A stretch of 64,000 bases of DNA from JAQBDA01 sp963709875 (lineage in GTDB: Bacteria > Chloroflexota > Anaerolineae > Anaerolineales > UBA4823). Below the pieces are notes generated by a model. It was not told the origin of the DNA. It was given only the letters and a program-made list of their open reading frames with translations, and did not search any database. Positions 49,177-57,828 of this stretch are shown here, one piece after another; the stretch's first letter is position 1, and each line of letters begins with the position of its first letter. The position numbers and the translations under genes were made by a program. Location of the stretch: NCBI GenBank assembly GCA_963709875.1, contig CAVPYB010000012.1, positions 620,001 through 684,000 of the forward strand. Direction: 5' to 3'.

Positions 49177-50049
49177 ATGAGCGGCTGCTGGTCTGAGATC
49201 GAGAAACTCGCCGGGCGCACCCTGTGCGTGCTCGCCCGGCGCAACCCGTTCGACGTGGTGGAGGTCAGCGAGGGCCATGCCGTGGTGCGCCCGCAGGTGC
49301 ACAACATCAGCCGCCAGGTGCCGCGCCGGGAGATCGAAGCCGCCTACACCGACCTGTTCGCCAGCGGGCAGATAACTGCCCGGCAGATCAAGGAGCGCCA
49401 CGCCAGCTTCCATTCGGCATTCGTCGCGGCTCTGCTGGCAGAGCTGCCGGGGATCACCTACTCGCTGAACCCGATCACGCTGTACGTCGGCGCGGCGTAC
49501 CGGGCGCAGCTGGCCTTCGAGGGCGACAGCGCCTTCATCCCCACCGTCCCACCCATCCCGGCTGAAACGCCCCCGACCCGGCCCCCAGAACCGGTAGGGG
49601 ATATGCTGCCGCCCGTTTCCGGCAAACGCCTGAGGTTCGCGGTGGTGGCCGAGCTGGTGCGGAGGGGCTTCGAGGTCTACCTGCCGGCGGTGGACGAGGC
49701 GGGCAGCGACTGCGTCCTGCGCCCGGAGGGGGAGCAGGGTCCCTGCTGGCTGGAGCTGCGCATCGAGACCCGCACGGCGGATGCCACCCCGGCCAAAGCG
49801 GCCTTGTTCACCGGGCTGGATGTGCCCGACCCGCGCTCGGGGCTGGCGTTCATTTTCTACGCCGCGCTGGCGGATGCGTACTGGGTGGTACCCTCGCTCG
49901 AGCTGGTCAAGCTGGCACGGCAGCATAAGCGCGGCAAGGATAAAGGGAAGTACACGATCAGCTTCTGCCGCGTGCAGGCCGGCAAACCGCTCCCCGACCC
50001 GCAGTACGCCGCCTACCAGGGCGCCTTCCAGCGGTTAGGAGGCTCGTAA
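49177..50049 (+). CDS. Uncharacterised protein with possible PD-(D/E)XK-like C-terminal domain
   Basis: The 290-residue protein is not recognised as a named family. The first about 125 residues resemble a DNA-modification-associated helical domain (VHNISRQVPRREIEAAYTDL, then RQIKERHASFHSAFVAALLA). A proline-rich linker follows. The last about 135 residues have the order of a PD-(D/E)XK nuclease-like fold: RRGFEVYLP, then GSDCVLRPE, then WLELRIETR, with arginine where lysine is usual. An active nuclease is not assured. Downstream after about 100 bases is an MNT-type nucleotidyltransferase gene. The codon use matches the host. Confidence 0.7.
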   Translation: MSGCWSEIEKLAGRTLCVLARRNPFDVVEVSEGHAVVRPQVHNISRQVPRREIEAAYTDLFASGQITARQIKERHASFHSAFVAALLAELPGITYSLNPITLYVGAAYRAQLAFEGDSAFIPTVPPIPAETPPTRPPEPVGDMLPPVSGKRLRFAVVAELVRRGFEVYLPAVDEAGSDCVLRPEGEQGPCWLELRIETRTADATPAKAALFTGLDVPDPRSGLAFIFYAALADAYWVVPSLELVKLARQHKRGKDKGKYTISFCRVQAGKPLPDPQYAAYQGAFQRLGGS

Positions 50050-50149
50050 GGGGGAAGCGGAAAGGGCCAGACGGGAATGACGATAGATCAGCTATAATAT
50101 CTTGTGAGAATCCGCATCGATACCCACCATACCAACTGGTACCAGACCC

Positions 50150-50446
50150 ATGAGATCCCTGGAAGAGATAAAGACCATCCTCAAAGCCAACCGCAAGACG
50201 CTTAGCGAGCAATACAGCGTGGCGAATATCGCCGTCTTCGGATCACAGGCGCGCGGGGACTACCTTCCAGCCAGCGACGTGGACATCCTGGTAGAGCTAC
50301 GCCAGCCGGTTGGATGGGAGATTGTGGATTTGCATCGCTTCCTCGAACAGAAGTTAGGGATGAATGTGGACCTGGTCACCAAGGGAGCAGTTGCCCGCAA
50401 ACCGATGCTTTGGGAATCGATCGCCAAGGACCTGGTCTATGTCTAA
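50150..50446 (+). CDS. MNT-domain nucleotidyltransferase (MntA-like antitoxin)
   Basis: The 98 residues have the minimal nucleotidyltransferase motif FGSQARGDYLPASDVDILVEL at residues 30-50, including the G-S and D-x-D acids. MntA antitoxins AMPylate and silence HepT (HEPN) toxins. Here the start of a hepT gene overlaps the stop (ATG 50439), but that gene ends after 12 codons, so the antitoxin is orphaned. A promoter-like TATAAT lies near 50094. Confidence 0.85.
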   Translation: MRSLEEIKTILKANRKTLSEQYSVANIAVFGSQARGDYLPASDVDILVELRQPVGWEIVDLHRFLEQKLGMNVDLVTKGAVARKPMLWESIAKDLVYV

Positions 50447-50477
50447 GCGAGACGTACGCCTGTTCCTTTCAACTTGA
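50439..50477 (+). pseudogene. HepT toxin remnant (first 12 codons)
   Basis: The reading MSKRDVRLFLST then TGA matches the start of HepT HEPN toxins. The rest of the gene is absent; the following 140 bases up to the decarboxylase start show no HEPN motif. Overlap with the mntA-like stop is the normal layout of the pair. Confidence 0.6.
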
Positions 50478-50617
50478 CATATATAGCCAATACCAACTCC
50501 ACCAGCAGCATAGATTCGAGTTGTTACTCTACCCGGAGGGACCGTCGCATATCGCAAACATCACCCTCCCCCATTCCTAATTCACAATTCCTAATTCGCC
50601 ATTCCAAAGGAGCCACT

Positions 50618-51967
50618 ATGAATTCTCTCCTGTCATCCGCCGCCCGCCGCGCTCAGGCCTACCTGGAGAGCCTGCCCGAGCGCCCGGTCGCTCCCTCTGC
50701 GGAGGCGCTGGCCCGCCTGCAGGGCTTCGACGAGCCCTTCCCTGATAACCAGAGCGACCCCGAGCATGTGCTGCGCCTGCTGGATGAGCTCGGCTCACCC
50801 GCCACCTTCGCCATGGCCGGGCCGCGCTATTTCGGCTATGTGATCGGCGGCTCGCTACCGGTCGGGCTGGCGGCTAACTGGCTGGCCGGCGCCTGGGACC
50901 AGAACACGGCCCTGTACCATATCGCCCCTGGCACGTCATACCTGGAGCAGGTCGCCTTGCGCTGGCTGCTGGAGATCTTCGGCCTGCCTCCCACCTGCGG
51001 CGGGACCTTTGTGACCGGCGCTACGGTGGCCAATTTCTCGGCCCTGGCGGCAGCCCGCAACTATGTGCTGGCGCAGGCAGGTTGGAACGTGGAGGCAGAC
51101 GGCCTGTTCGGTGCGCCGCCCATCACGGTGATCGTCGGCCAGGAGGCGCACCCCACGCTGCTCAAGTCGCTGGGCATGCTCGGGCTGGGCAGGAGCCGGG
51201 TGCTGCGGGTGCCGGTCGACGGGCAGGGGCGCATGCGCCCGGATGCGCTGCCGGAGATCACAGGTCCGACCATCGTCTGCGTCCAGGCCGGCAACGTCAA
51301 TACCGGCGCGTTCGACCCGGTTGGGGAGATCTGCGCCATCGCCCACCCGGCCGGCGCCTGGGTGCACGTGGACGGCGCTTTCGGGCTGTGGGCCGCAGCG
51401 GCTCCCTCACTGAGGCATTTGTACGAGGGCGTGGCGCAGGCCGACTCGTGGGCCACCGACGCCCATAAATGGCTCAATGTGCCTTACGACAGCGGGCTGG
51501 CATTCGTGCGCCACCCGGACGCGCTGCGGGCCGCCATGGCCATCTCCGCCGAGTACCTGCCGACCGAGGGCCCGCAGCGCAACCCGTCGGATTACACTCC
51601 CGAGCTGTCGCGGCGCGCCCGCGGGGTGGAGGTGTGGGCGGCGCTGCGCGCGCTGGGGCGCAGCGGGCTGCGGGAGATGATCGAGCGCACCTGCCGCCAC
51701 GCCCGCCGCTTCGCAGAGGGGCTGGAGCAGGGCGGCTATCAGGTCCTGAACGAGGTGGTGCTGAACCAGGTGCTGGTATCCTTCGGCGAGCCGGAGACCA
51801 CCCGGCGCGTGATCGAGGCTATCCAAAGCGACGGCACCTGCTGGGCGGGCATCACGCAGTGGCAGGGGCACACCGCCATGCGCATCAGCGTCTCATCCTG
51901 GGCGACGGGGGATGAAGACGTCGAGCGCAGCCTGGGTGCGATGTTGCGCGCGGCAGCTCAAAATTAG
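50618..51967 (+). CDS. PLP-dependent decarboxylase (aromatic-L-amino-acid/glutamate decarboxylase family)
   Basis: The 449-residue group II PLP decarboxylase has the cofactor lysine in ATDAHKWLNVPYDSG (about residue 284), and the PLP-binding sites GTFVTGATVANFSALAAAR and HVDGAFGLWAA. It removes CO2 from an amino acid such as tyrosine, tryptophan, glutamate or a related substrate; some members act on other amino acids or as lyases. The ORF begins at 50474, but ATG 50618 follows AAGGAG, so the first 48 codons are not used. A long hairpin repeat follows the stop. The gene is alone, without an antiporter that would show the substrate. Confidence 0.9.
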   Translation: MNSLLSSAARRAQAYLESLPERPVAPSAEALARLQGFDEPFPDNQSDPEHVLRLLDELGSPATFAMAGPRYFGYVIGGSLPVGLAANWLAGAWDQNTALYHIAPGTSYLEQVALRWLLEIFGLPPTCGGTFVTGATVANFSALAAARNYVLAQAGWNVEADGLFGAPPITVIVGQEAHPTLLKSLGMLGLGRSRVLRVPVDGQGRMRPDALPEITGPTIVCVQAGNVNTGAFDPVGEICAIAHPAGAWVHVDGAFGLWAAAAPSLRHLYEGVAQADSWATDAHKWLNVPYDSGLAFVRHPDALRAAMAISAEYLPTEGPQRNPSDYTPELSRRARGVEVWAALRALGRSGLREMIERTCRHARRFAEGLEQGGYQVLNEVVLNQVLVSFGEPETTRRVIEAIQSDGTCWAGITQWQGHTAMRISVSSWATGDEDVERSLGAMLRAAAQN

Positions 51968-52034
51968 GACACGGATTTGACGGATCGGACGGATTTAAAT
52001 AAATCCGTGAAACCCGTCTGATCCGCGTCCAATT
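51966..52034. repeat. Long imperfect hairpin repeat, possible terminator
   Basis: GGACACGGATTTGACGG...ACGGATTT pairs with AAATCCGT...CCCGTCTGATCCGCGTCC across the centre ACGGATTT/AAATCCGT (51989-52008). A related sequence lies inverted at 52744-52772, so the two copies bracket the DUF433/DUF5615 pair. It also closes the decarboxylase gene. Confidence 0.7.
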
Positions 52035-52066
52035 AATATTCAGCGTCTCTTTCTTCGTAAATGGGT

Positions 52067-52430
52067 TTAGCGTGGAGGTGGAAGAGGTGTCATCCGTATA
52101 CGATCATCTTCTACCACGCTGAAGTGACCATGCCCAATCTTCTCGCTGCTGCAGAGCAGTGGCAGCTAGTCTGGCTACGTACTCGGAGGACGGCAAAGAT
52201 ATTCTATATAAAACGATCCCATAACTGGCGGGCAGCCCAAAATGAAAAGCCAATTCACCAAAATCTTTGTCGAGCGTGATCAAAATCCGGTTCTCTCGTT
52301 GTGCGCGATCGAGAACTTGCGAGTTAGCGATGCCCGGCGAATCGTCTCTTATCCAGGCCACATCATGCCCTTGCTGACGCAATGCAGCTACTGCATCGCC
52401 TGGAAAGTTCTCGTTCGCAAGAAGTTGCAT
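52067..52430 (-). CDS. DUF5615 (PIN-like) toxin, frameshifted near its end
   Basis: The protein begins MQLLANENFPGDAVAALRQQ and has the family's acidic sites (NENFPGD, DDSPGIAN, LDKDFGEL). These resemble a Mut7-C/PIN RNase, the toxin of DUF5615-DUF433 pairs. The literal frame ends at 52104 with a non-family tail (WSLQRGRR). Shifted by one base near 52130 it reads GHFSVVEDDRIRMTPLPPPR and stops at 52067, the typical end of this family. One extra base near 52130 is therefore suspected. The DUF433 gene ends six bases before its start. Confidence 0.82.
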
Positions 52431-52436
52431 AAATCG

Positions 52437-52676
52437 CTAATCGGTTCCAGGAAGTGTATATACTTTTTCCAGTTTTAATGTCTCACTGGCATAAGCCAGG
52501 CAGGCCTGGATGTCCGTCCTGGTGAGCCCAGGGTAATTACGCAGGATTTCTTCTTCGGTCCATCCCTGAGCCAGCAGATCGATAATGAATTCAACTGCCA
52601 GGCGCGTCCCTTTGATAATTGGTTTACCTGTAAGTATGTCTGGATCGATGACAATGCGCTCTTTCCATCCGGTCAT
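52437..52676 (-). CDS. DUF433 antitoxin
   Basis: The 79-residue protein has the DUF433 pattern: RIVIDPDILTGKPIIKGTRLAVEFIIDLLAQGWTEEEIL in outline (residues 7-45), then LTRTDIQACLAYA, with a winged-helix-like fold. DUF433 proteins are usually the antitoxin and repressor partner of DUF5615 PIN-like toxins, and this gene is upstream of that partner by six bases on the same strand. It is likely autoregulated; no clear operator was recognised upstream. Confidence 0.9.
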   Translation of the reverse strand: MTGWKERIVIDPDILTGKPIIKGTRLAVEFIIDLLAQGWTEEEILRNYPGLTRTDIQACLAYASETLKLEKVYTLPGTD

Positions 52677-52743
52677 GATCTTCTCCTGGGAATACTATCA
52701 ATAAGCATGCTATCCCTATCCAATTATACCAACCCAATGACTT

Positions 52744-52772
52744 GAATCCGTCCGATCCGTGTCCTGAATTAA
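52744..52772. repeat. Inverted copy of the GGACACGGATCGGACGG repeat
   Basis: The reverse complement shares ggacacggat and cggacggatt with the element at 51966-51996. With it, this copy brackets the DUF433/DUF5615 cassette. Confidence 0.6.
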
Positions 52773-52813
52773 ACCAACAACGCCCCCGGAGGTTCCAGGG
52801 GCGCTGTTGGTTT
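52771..52813 (-). terminator. Hairpin terminator downstream of the protease gene
   Basis: AAACCAACAACGCCCC (52771-52786) pairs with GGGGCGCTGTTGGTTT (52798-52813) with one mismatch, ending in a T run in the minus direction. Confidence 0.78.
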
Positions 52814-52828
52814 ATACCGCTAAATTAG

Positions 52829-52862
52829 GGATTTCTCGTCGCACCGCTCCTCGAAATGACAT
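52829..52862. repeat. Interspersed repeat (TCATTTCGAGGAGCG type)
   Basis: The reverse complement reads tgtcatttcgaggagcggtg and on into gcgacgagaaatccc, an element common between genes in environmental bacteria and related to those at 44340-44458 and 62806-62890. It lies just after the corrected stop of the protease gene. Confidence 0.65.
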
Positions 52863-52878
52863 GTTGAACCGAGACCTG

Positions 52879-54595
52879 CTACGGCCGCTCGGCGAGGGTC
52901 ACCGTCAGTTCGACCTGCTCGCCGTCGCGGCAGGAGGGTCAGGGAGACCTCGTCGCCGGCCTGGTGCTCCTGTACGGCTGCCGCCAGCTCTTCGACCGAG
53001 GAGACAGCCTGGCTGTCAATCGCAGTGATCACGTCGCCGCCCACCAGCACTTGCTGGCCTTCGATCTCCAGCGGCTTGAAGCTGCCGCGCAGTCCGGCCT
53101 CATCCGCCGGGCTGCCGCCTTCCACCTGCTGCACAAGCACGCCCTGCTGATCTGCATCCAGGCTCATCGCCTCAGCCAGCCCGGCGTTCAGCGCCTGGCC
53201 GCGGATGCCCAACCACACGTTGCCGCGCACCTGGGCGCTCTCGCTCTGCGGGGCTTGCTTGCCCGGTCGGGCTTCCAGGGTCAGCTCGACCTGGGTCTCG
53301 GCGCCATCCCGCAATACGGTGATGGTTACCGTCTGCCCGACCACAGTGCCCCTGGACAGGTAAGCGATCAGGTCGTCCATATCGTTGACCGTCGCACCGT
53401 CGATGGCAATGATCACATCGCCGCCGGCGCGCGCTTCCAGCCCGTCTACTTCCACCTGACGGTCGCTGCCGCGCAGGCCAGCCTTATCCGCAGGGGTGTT
53501 GGGGGAGACTTCGATCACCAGCACGCCGCGCGTGCCGGCGTCCAGGTCCATGGACTCGGCCAGACTCGGGTTGAGGTCGGTGCCGGTGATGCCGATATAG
53601 GGATGAGCGAAGCTGCCGTTCTCGATCAGGGATGGCACCACCCGCCGCACGATATTGGAGGGGATGACGAAACCGATGCCGGCGTTGGCGCGCACCGGCG
53701 ACTCGATGGCCGCGGTCACGCCGATCACCTGACCGTTGGCATCCACCAGCACGCCGCCTGAGTTGCCGGGGTTGATCGGCGCGTCGGTCTGGATGATGTC
53801 GGGGATGGAGTAGACCGGCCCGGTGGCGAAGCCCTCCGCGCTGGCAGGCAGGGTGCGCCCCAAGGCGCTGACGATGCCGACCGTCATGGTGCCTTCCAGC
53901 CCGAACGGGTTGCCGATGGCGATCGCCAGCTGGCCGACCTTGACCAGGTCGGAGTCAGCGACCTGCACAGGCTGAAGCTCGTCCGCAGACAGGTCCACTT
54001 TGAGCACGGCCAGGTCGCTGTCCGGGTCAGCCCCGACCAGCTTGGCCTCTACGCTGGTGCCGTCCGCGAACACGACTTCGATCTTCTCGGCGCCGCTCAC
54101 CACGTGGTTGTTGGTCACGATATGACCTTCTTTATCCCACACGAAGCCGGAGCCAAGGCCTTGACCAAAGGGCGGTAGCTCGGGCATAGGGTTCTCCTCA
54201 TCGTCCTCCGGGGCACCCGGCAATCCGGGCAACTCCGGCAGACCGGGCAGGTCGGGCATCTCGAAGGGTAATTCCGGCAGCTGTCCCTGCAAGGACAGCC
54301 CGTCCTGTTTGACCAGCACGCGGATATTGACCACCGACGGGCTGACCTGTTCATACAGGTTGGTGAGGATCTCCTGGTAGGCTGCCAGCAGCCCGGCGGA
54401 ATCTGCACCCGCCGGCAGGGCGGAGGGGACCGGGGCGGCAGGCGCAGTAGGCGCTGCGACCTGCTCGGCGGCCACAGCCGGTGAGCCCAGCAGGTCCGTG
54501 ACCTGCTCCGGGAGCTGCATCGAGATGCCGCAGGCGGTGAGCAGCATGCCGGCTACGACAGCAAGGGCAAGCATGGTTAAATTGGTTTTCTTCAT
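52879..54595 (-). CDS. HtrA/DegP-like serine protease lipoprotein with two PDZ domains
   Basis: ATG 54595 follows GGAGG. The N-terminus is a lipoprotein signal peptide (LLTACG lipobox, Cys22), so the protein is anchored outside the membrane. After a proline-rich linker comes the trypsin-like domain with the triad His in TNNHVV, Asp in PDSDLAVLK and Ser in GNSGG, then two PDZ domains (about residues 325-430 and 440-570). It degrades or refolds damaged envelope proteins. The literal frame runs to 52820 with a basic tail. A one-base shift near 52930 gives RDGEQVELTVTLAERP and stop at 52879, the normal PDZ end, so one extra base is suspected there. Confidence 0.9.
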
Positions 54596-54867
54596 ATATA
54601 CCTCCGGATGAGCAATCTTAAATCCTCCCGTGGATAGCTTGGGAGCTACGCATATCATAGCCAAATCCGCCCCAGGCGTCTTTATGCGCGCCCTAAGGCA
54701 AGCTTAAGGCAACCTTATCGAAGCAAGGCAATCAGGGAATTAGGAAATCAGGGATTAGGGAGTGGGACAAGTAGGTAGATTTAAACTCAGGTCAGGATTA
54801 AATGACCAGCTCTTTGACCGACATTTGCTATGCTCCCATGCTATACTTGAATCACGCAGAGGTATAT

Positions 54868-55212
54868 ATGTGTGCAGAAGCTCAAAGTGATTCATTACGA
54901 CTGATATCTGAAACGGGTATCTCACCTTCGCAGATTGCAGAGCTTTGTCAACGCTGGAAAGTGAGCGAGTTGGCGTTATTCGGTTCAGCACTTCATGGGG
55001 AGTTACGACCTGACAGCGACCTGGATATCCTGGTAACCTTTGCCCCCAACGCAGATTGGAGCCTGCTGGACCATCTCCGCATGCAAGATGAGTTAGGCGA
55101 GTTATTTGACCGCCGTGTTGATTTGGTCAGCAGACGCGCAATCGAGCGCAGCAACAACTGGCTTCGCCGCAAAGCGATCCTGGAGAGCACGGAGGTCATT
55201 TATGGCTTATGA
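54868..55212 (+). CDS. MNT-domain nucleotidyltransferase (MntA-like antitoxin), second locus
   Basis: The 114 residues start at ATG 54868 after AGAGGT. An N-terminal helical part is followed by FGSALHGELRPDSDLDILV (residues 47-65), the nucleotidyltransferase core. Its stop overlaps a hepT-like gene start (55202), the standard order of MntA-HepT toxin-antitoxin pairs in which the antitoxin AMPylates the HEPN toxin. The partner gene here is interrupted by an in-frame stop. Confidence 0.87.
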   Translation: MCAEAQSDSLRLISETGISPSQIAELCQRWKVSELALFGSALHGELRPDSDLDILVTFAPNADWSLLDHLRMQDELGELFDRRVDLVSRRAIERSNNWLRRKAILESTEVIYGL

Positions 55213-55555
55213 CCCTAACATAGGTCGTGATGCGGCAACTTTGCTGGATATCTCCAACGCTGAAAAACGAGCGTTGGAGTTTATCCAAGGATTCGATTAA
55301 AAGGATTTCAGCTACGACCTGAAAACGCAGTCAGCTGTGCTGCACCAGCTGGCAATCATCGGCGAGGCGACCAAGCGTCTCTTCGATCCATTTCGCTTTG
55401 ACCACCCGGAGATCCCCTGGAAATCAATGGCAGGCATGCGGGACCATTTGGTTCATGCTTACGATGCTGTTGACTTGGAAGAGGTGTGGAGGGTGGTTAC
55501 CCGCGACCTGCCCCTCCTCCTTGACCAGATTACCCCCCTGATACCAAAAGAATAA
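55202..55555 (+). pseudogene. HepT-like HEPN toxin interrupted by an in-frame TAA
   Basis: The frame MAYDPNIGRDAATLLDISNA...ALEFIQGFD, TAA (55298-55300), KDFSYDLKTQSAVLHQLAIIGEA...MRDHLVHAYDAVD... is one HepT protein of 118 codons broken by a single stop codon; both halves are in the same frame. The HEPN RNase motif R-x4-H (RDHLVH) is after the stop. The truncated product lacks it, so the toxin should be inactive, unless the base is a sequencing error. Confidence 0.8.
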
Positions 55556-55570
55556 AACACCCAGAATTGC

Positions 55571-56995
55571 TCAATTTACAGCGACCGGCAGCCAGACGGT
55601 GAAGCGGCTGCCTTGACCGGGGGCGCTCTCCAGGCTGATGCGCCCGCCGTGCGCCTGCACCAGGTCGCGGGCGATGGTCAGACCCAGGCCCATGCCCTGC
55701 TTGATGCGCCGTCCCTGGCTGCCGCGGTAGAAGGGCACGAAGATCTTTTCCTGCTCGTCCGGCGGGATGCCGGGACCGGTATCCTGGAAGCGCAGCCACA
55801 GCATCTCACCCTGCTGGCCGGCTTCAACAGCGACGGACCCCCCGGCTGGGGTATATTTGATCGCGTTGCTGGTCAGGTTGCCGACCACCTGGGAGAGCCG
55901 CACAGGGTCGGCGTAAACAGGGGGCAGACCATCCGGGATGCTGACCTGCCAGCCCAGCCCTTTCTCGTGCGCCATCTCTTCCCAGGGGCGCAGCAGGCGC
56001 GGCAGCCATTCGCCCAGGTCGATCGCCTGCCGGTTGAGCTCCAGCGGCCCCAGCACCTGCCCGTGCAGGTGCGCCAGGTCGCCCAATACATGCTCCAACT
56101 GGACGGCTTCCTCTTCCATACCAATTGCCAGCTCGTCCAACAGCTTCGGGTCGTCCCCGGCGCCCCTGCCGATGGCCTGGATCGCCGAGCGCAGGGCGCC
56201 CAGCGGGCGGCCCAGCTCGTGCACCAGGTTTGCCAGAAGCTGGCGGCGGGCTTCCTCCAGGCTGTTCAGGCGCTCGACCAGATAGTTCACCGCCCGGATC
56301 TGGGCGCGGATCTCCTCCGGGCCCTCTTCGCTGAGCGGCTGGCTGCTGGTGCCCTGCGCCAGGTCGTAGATCGCCTGTGTCACCTGGCGCACCGGGCGGC
56401 TGATATTGAATGCCAGCAGCGAGCCCAAGGCAGCGCCCATCACCAGGCCAAGCACCAACACGTACAGGATCAGGTAGCGGAATTGGGTGAAAAGCTCGAA
56501 TGCGGACGCCAGACGGTAGGTCAGGCGCACGATGCCGACTACACGCTGTCCCTGCGGGTCGATCACCGGGCGAAGCACTTCCAGCAGCACATTATGCGGT
56601 CGCCAGACGGAATAGTTGGTCAGCACGACTTCTTCCCCGAGCTGCGCGCTGCGCAAGCCGACCGGCTCCAGGTACACGCCCAGCCGGGCGATATCCCCGC
56701 TCTCGCTGGAATACAGCATCTGCCCCTCGGGGTCCAGGAACATCACCCGCACCGCCGGGTCCAGTCCCACCCGGTCCAGCATGCGCCCGAACAGCACCGG
56801 GTTGCCCCACAGGTCGAACTCGGAGCGGCTGATCTCTGCCAGCAATCGGGCGTCTCCCACCAGGTTCTCGGCCAGTCTGGGCAGCAGGAAGCGCGTCTCC
56901 AGCACGTAAACCAGCGCCATGCCGGTCAGCAGGCTGACGGCGACCAGCGGCAGGATGTGGCTGAGGATAAGGCGGTTGCGCAGCGAGCGGAACAT
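55571..56995 (-). CDS. Membrane sensor histidine kinase
   Basis: The 474 residues comprise a membrane helix (about 8-32), an extracytoplasmic PDC-like sensor of about 130 residues, a second membrane helix (about 165-190), HAMP, an H-box reading NLVHELGRPLGALRSAI (glycine in place of the usual arginine), and a HATPase domain with NLTSNAIKYTP, DTGPGIPP and GMGLGLTIARDLV. It should phosphorylate the regulator encoded immediately before it. Its ATG (56993-56995) shares one base with that gene's TGA (TGATG), so translation is coupled; the open frame extends 147 bases upstream inside the regulator gene. Confidence 0.92.
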   Translation of the reverse strand: MFRSLRNRLILSHILPLVAVSLLTGMALVYVLETRFLLPRLAENLVGDARLLAEISRSEFDLWGNPVLFGRMLDRVGLDPAVRVMFLDPEGQMLYSSESGDIARLGVYLEPVGLRSAQLGEEVVLTNYSVWRPHNVLLEVLRPVIDPQGQRVVGIVRLTYRLASAFELFTQFRYLILYVLVLGLVMGAALGSLLAFNISRPVRQVTQAIYDLAQGTSSQPLSEEGPEEIRAQIRAVNYLVERLNSLEEARRQLLANLVHELGRPLGALRSAIQAIGRGAGDDPKLLDELAIGMEEEAVQLEHVLGDLAHLHGQVLGPLELNRQAIDLGEWLPRLLRPWEEMAHEKGLGWQVSIPDGLPPVYADPVRLSQVVGNLTSNAIKYTPAGGSVAVEAGQQGEMLWLRFQDTGPGIPPDEQEKIFVPFYRGSQGRRIKQGMGLGLTIARDLVQAHGGRISLESAPGQGSRFTVWLPVAVN

Positions 56996-57693
56996 CAATC
57001 CCCCTGCGGCTCCAGCTTGTAGCCCACCCCGCGCACGGTGACCAGGCGCTGCGGATGGTTCGGGTCGCTCTCGATCTTCTCGCGCAGCCAGCGCACGTGC
57101 ACGTAAACCACCTGCGGCTGGCCGATGAACTCGGCGCCCCAAACCTGCCGCAGCAGCTCGTCCACGGAGAACACCCGCCGCGGCTCCAGCGATAAGGTGT
57201 GCAGCAGGTCGAACTCGCGCGGGCTGAGCTCCACACGGCTTCCGCCGATGGTGACCGAGTGCGCCGCCGGATCGATGACCAGGTCGCCGGCGGTCACCGG
57301 CGAGGATTTTTCTATTACAGCGGGTGCGGCCTCGAAGCGGCGCAGCACAGCGCGGATATGCGCCAGCAGCACGTCGAAATCGAAGGGCTTGGTGACGTAG
57401 TCATCCGCGCCCAGCTCCAGCCCCAGCACTTCGTCCAGCTCCCTGCGCCGGGCGGTCAGGAAGATCACCGGCAGGTCGTACCGGTCCTTGAAGCGCCGCA
57501 CCGCGTCCAGCCCGTCCATGCCGGGCAGGCCAATGTCCAGCAGCACCAGGTCGGGCTTGAGGCGCTGCGCCATCGCCAGGGCGTCCTCGGCGCTGGCGGC
57601 GCTGGCGGCGCGGTAGCCGGCCTGCTCCAAGTTGTAGGCCAGGCTGCGGCGCATCAATGCATCATCATCGACGATCAGGATATGTTTTGCCAT
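56995..57693 (-). CDS. OmpR/PhoB-family response regulator
   Basis: The 232-residue protein has a receiver domain (DDDALMRR, phospho-Asp in LVLLDIGLPGMDG, Thr in IFLTARRRE, Lys in VTKPFDF) and a winged-helix domain (SVDELLRQVWG, VRWLREKIESDP, VRGVGYKLEP). It is the first gene of a two-gene operon with the kinase at 55571-56995. It controls unknown genes; no repeat box was recognised in its own upstream region (57694-57828). Confidence 0.93.
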   Translation of the reverse strand: MAKHILIVDDDALMRRSLAYNLEQAGYRAASAASAEDALAMAQRLKPDLVLLDIGLPGMDGLDAVRRFKDRYDLPVIFLTARRRELDEVLGLELGADDYVTKPFDFDVLLAHIRAVLRRFEAAPAVIEKSSPVTAGDLVIDPAAHSVTIGGSRVELSPREFDLLHTLSLEPRRVFSVDELLRQVWGAEFIGQPQVVYVHVRWLREKIESDPNHPQRLVTVRGVGYKLEPQGD

Positions 57694-57828
57694 ACACCTT
57701 TAATCCATTTTCATGCGGGCATTTACACAAGTATACCCGCTGTGCAGGACTAAAGTTGAGAGGTTTATGGCCTTTTCAGATGAGCGATCACTGCAAGTAG
57801 CGCCGTGACCCTCGATCTTTTCGAGCGT

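Noticed and set aside
55613..57022. A 469-codon plus-strand frame opposite the kinase gene.
   Set aside because: It is a shadow of the kinase at 55571-56995, without motifs.
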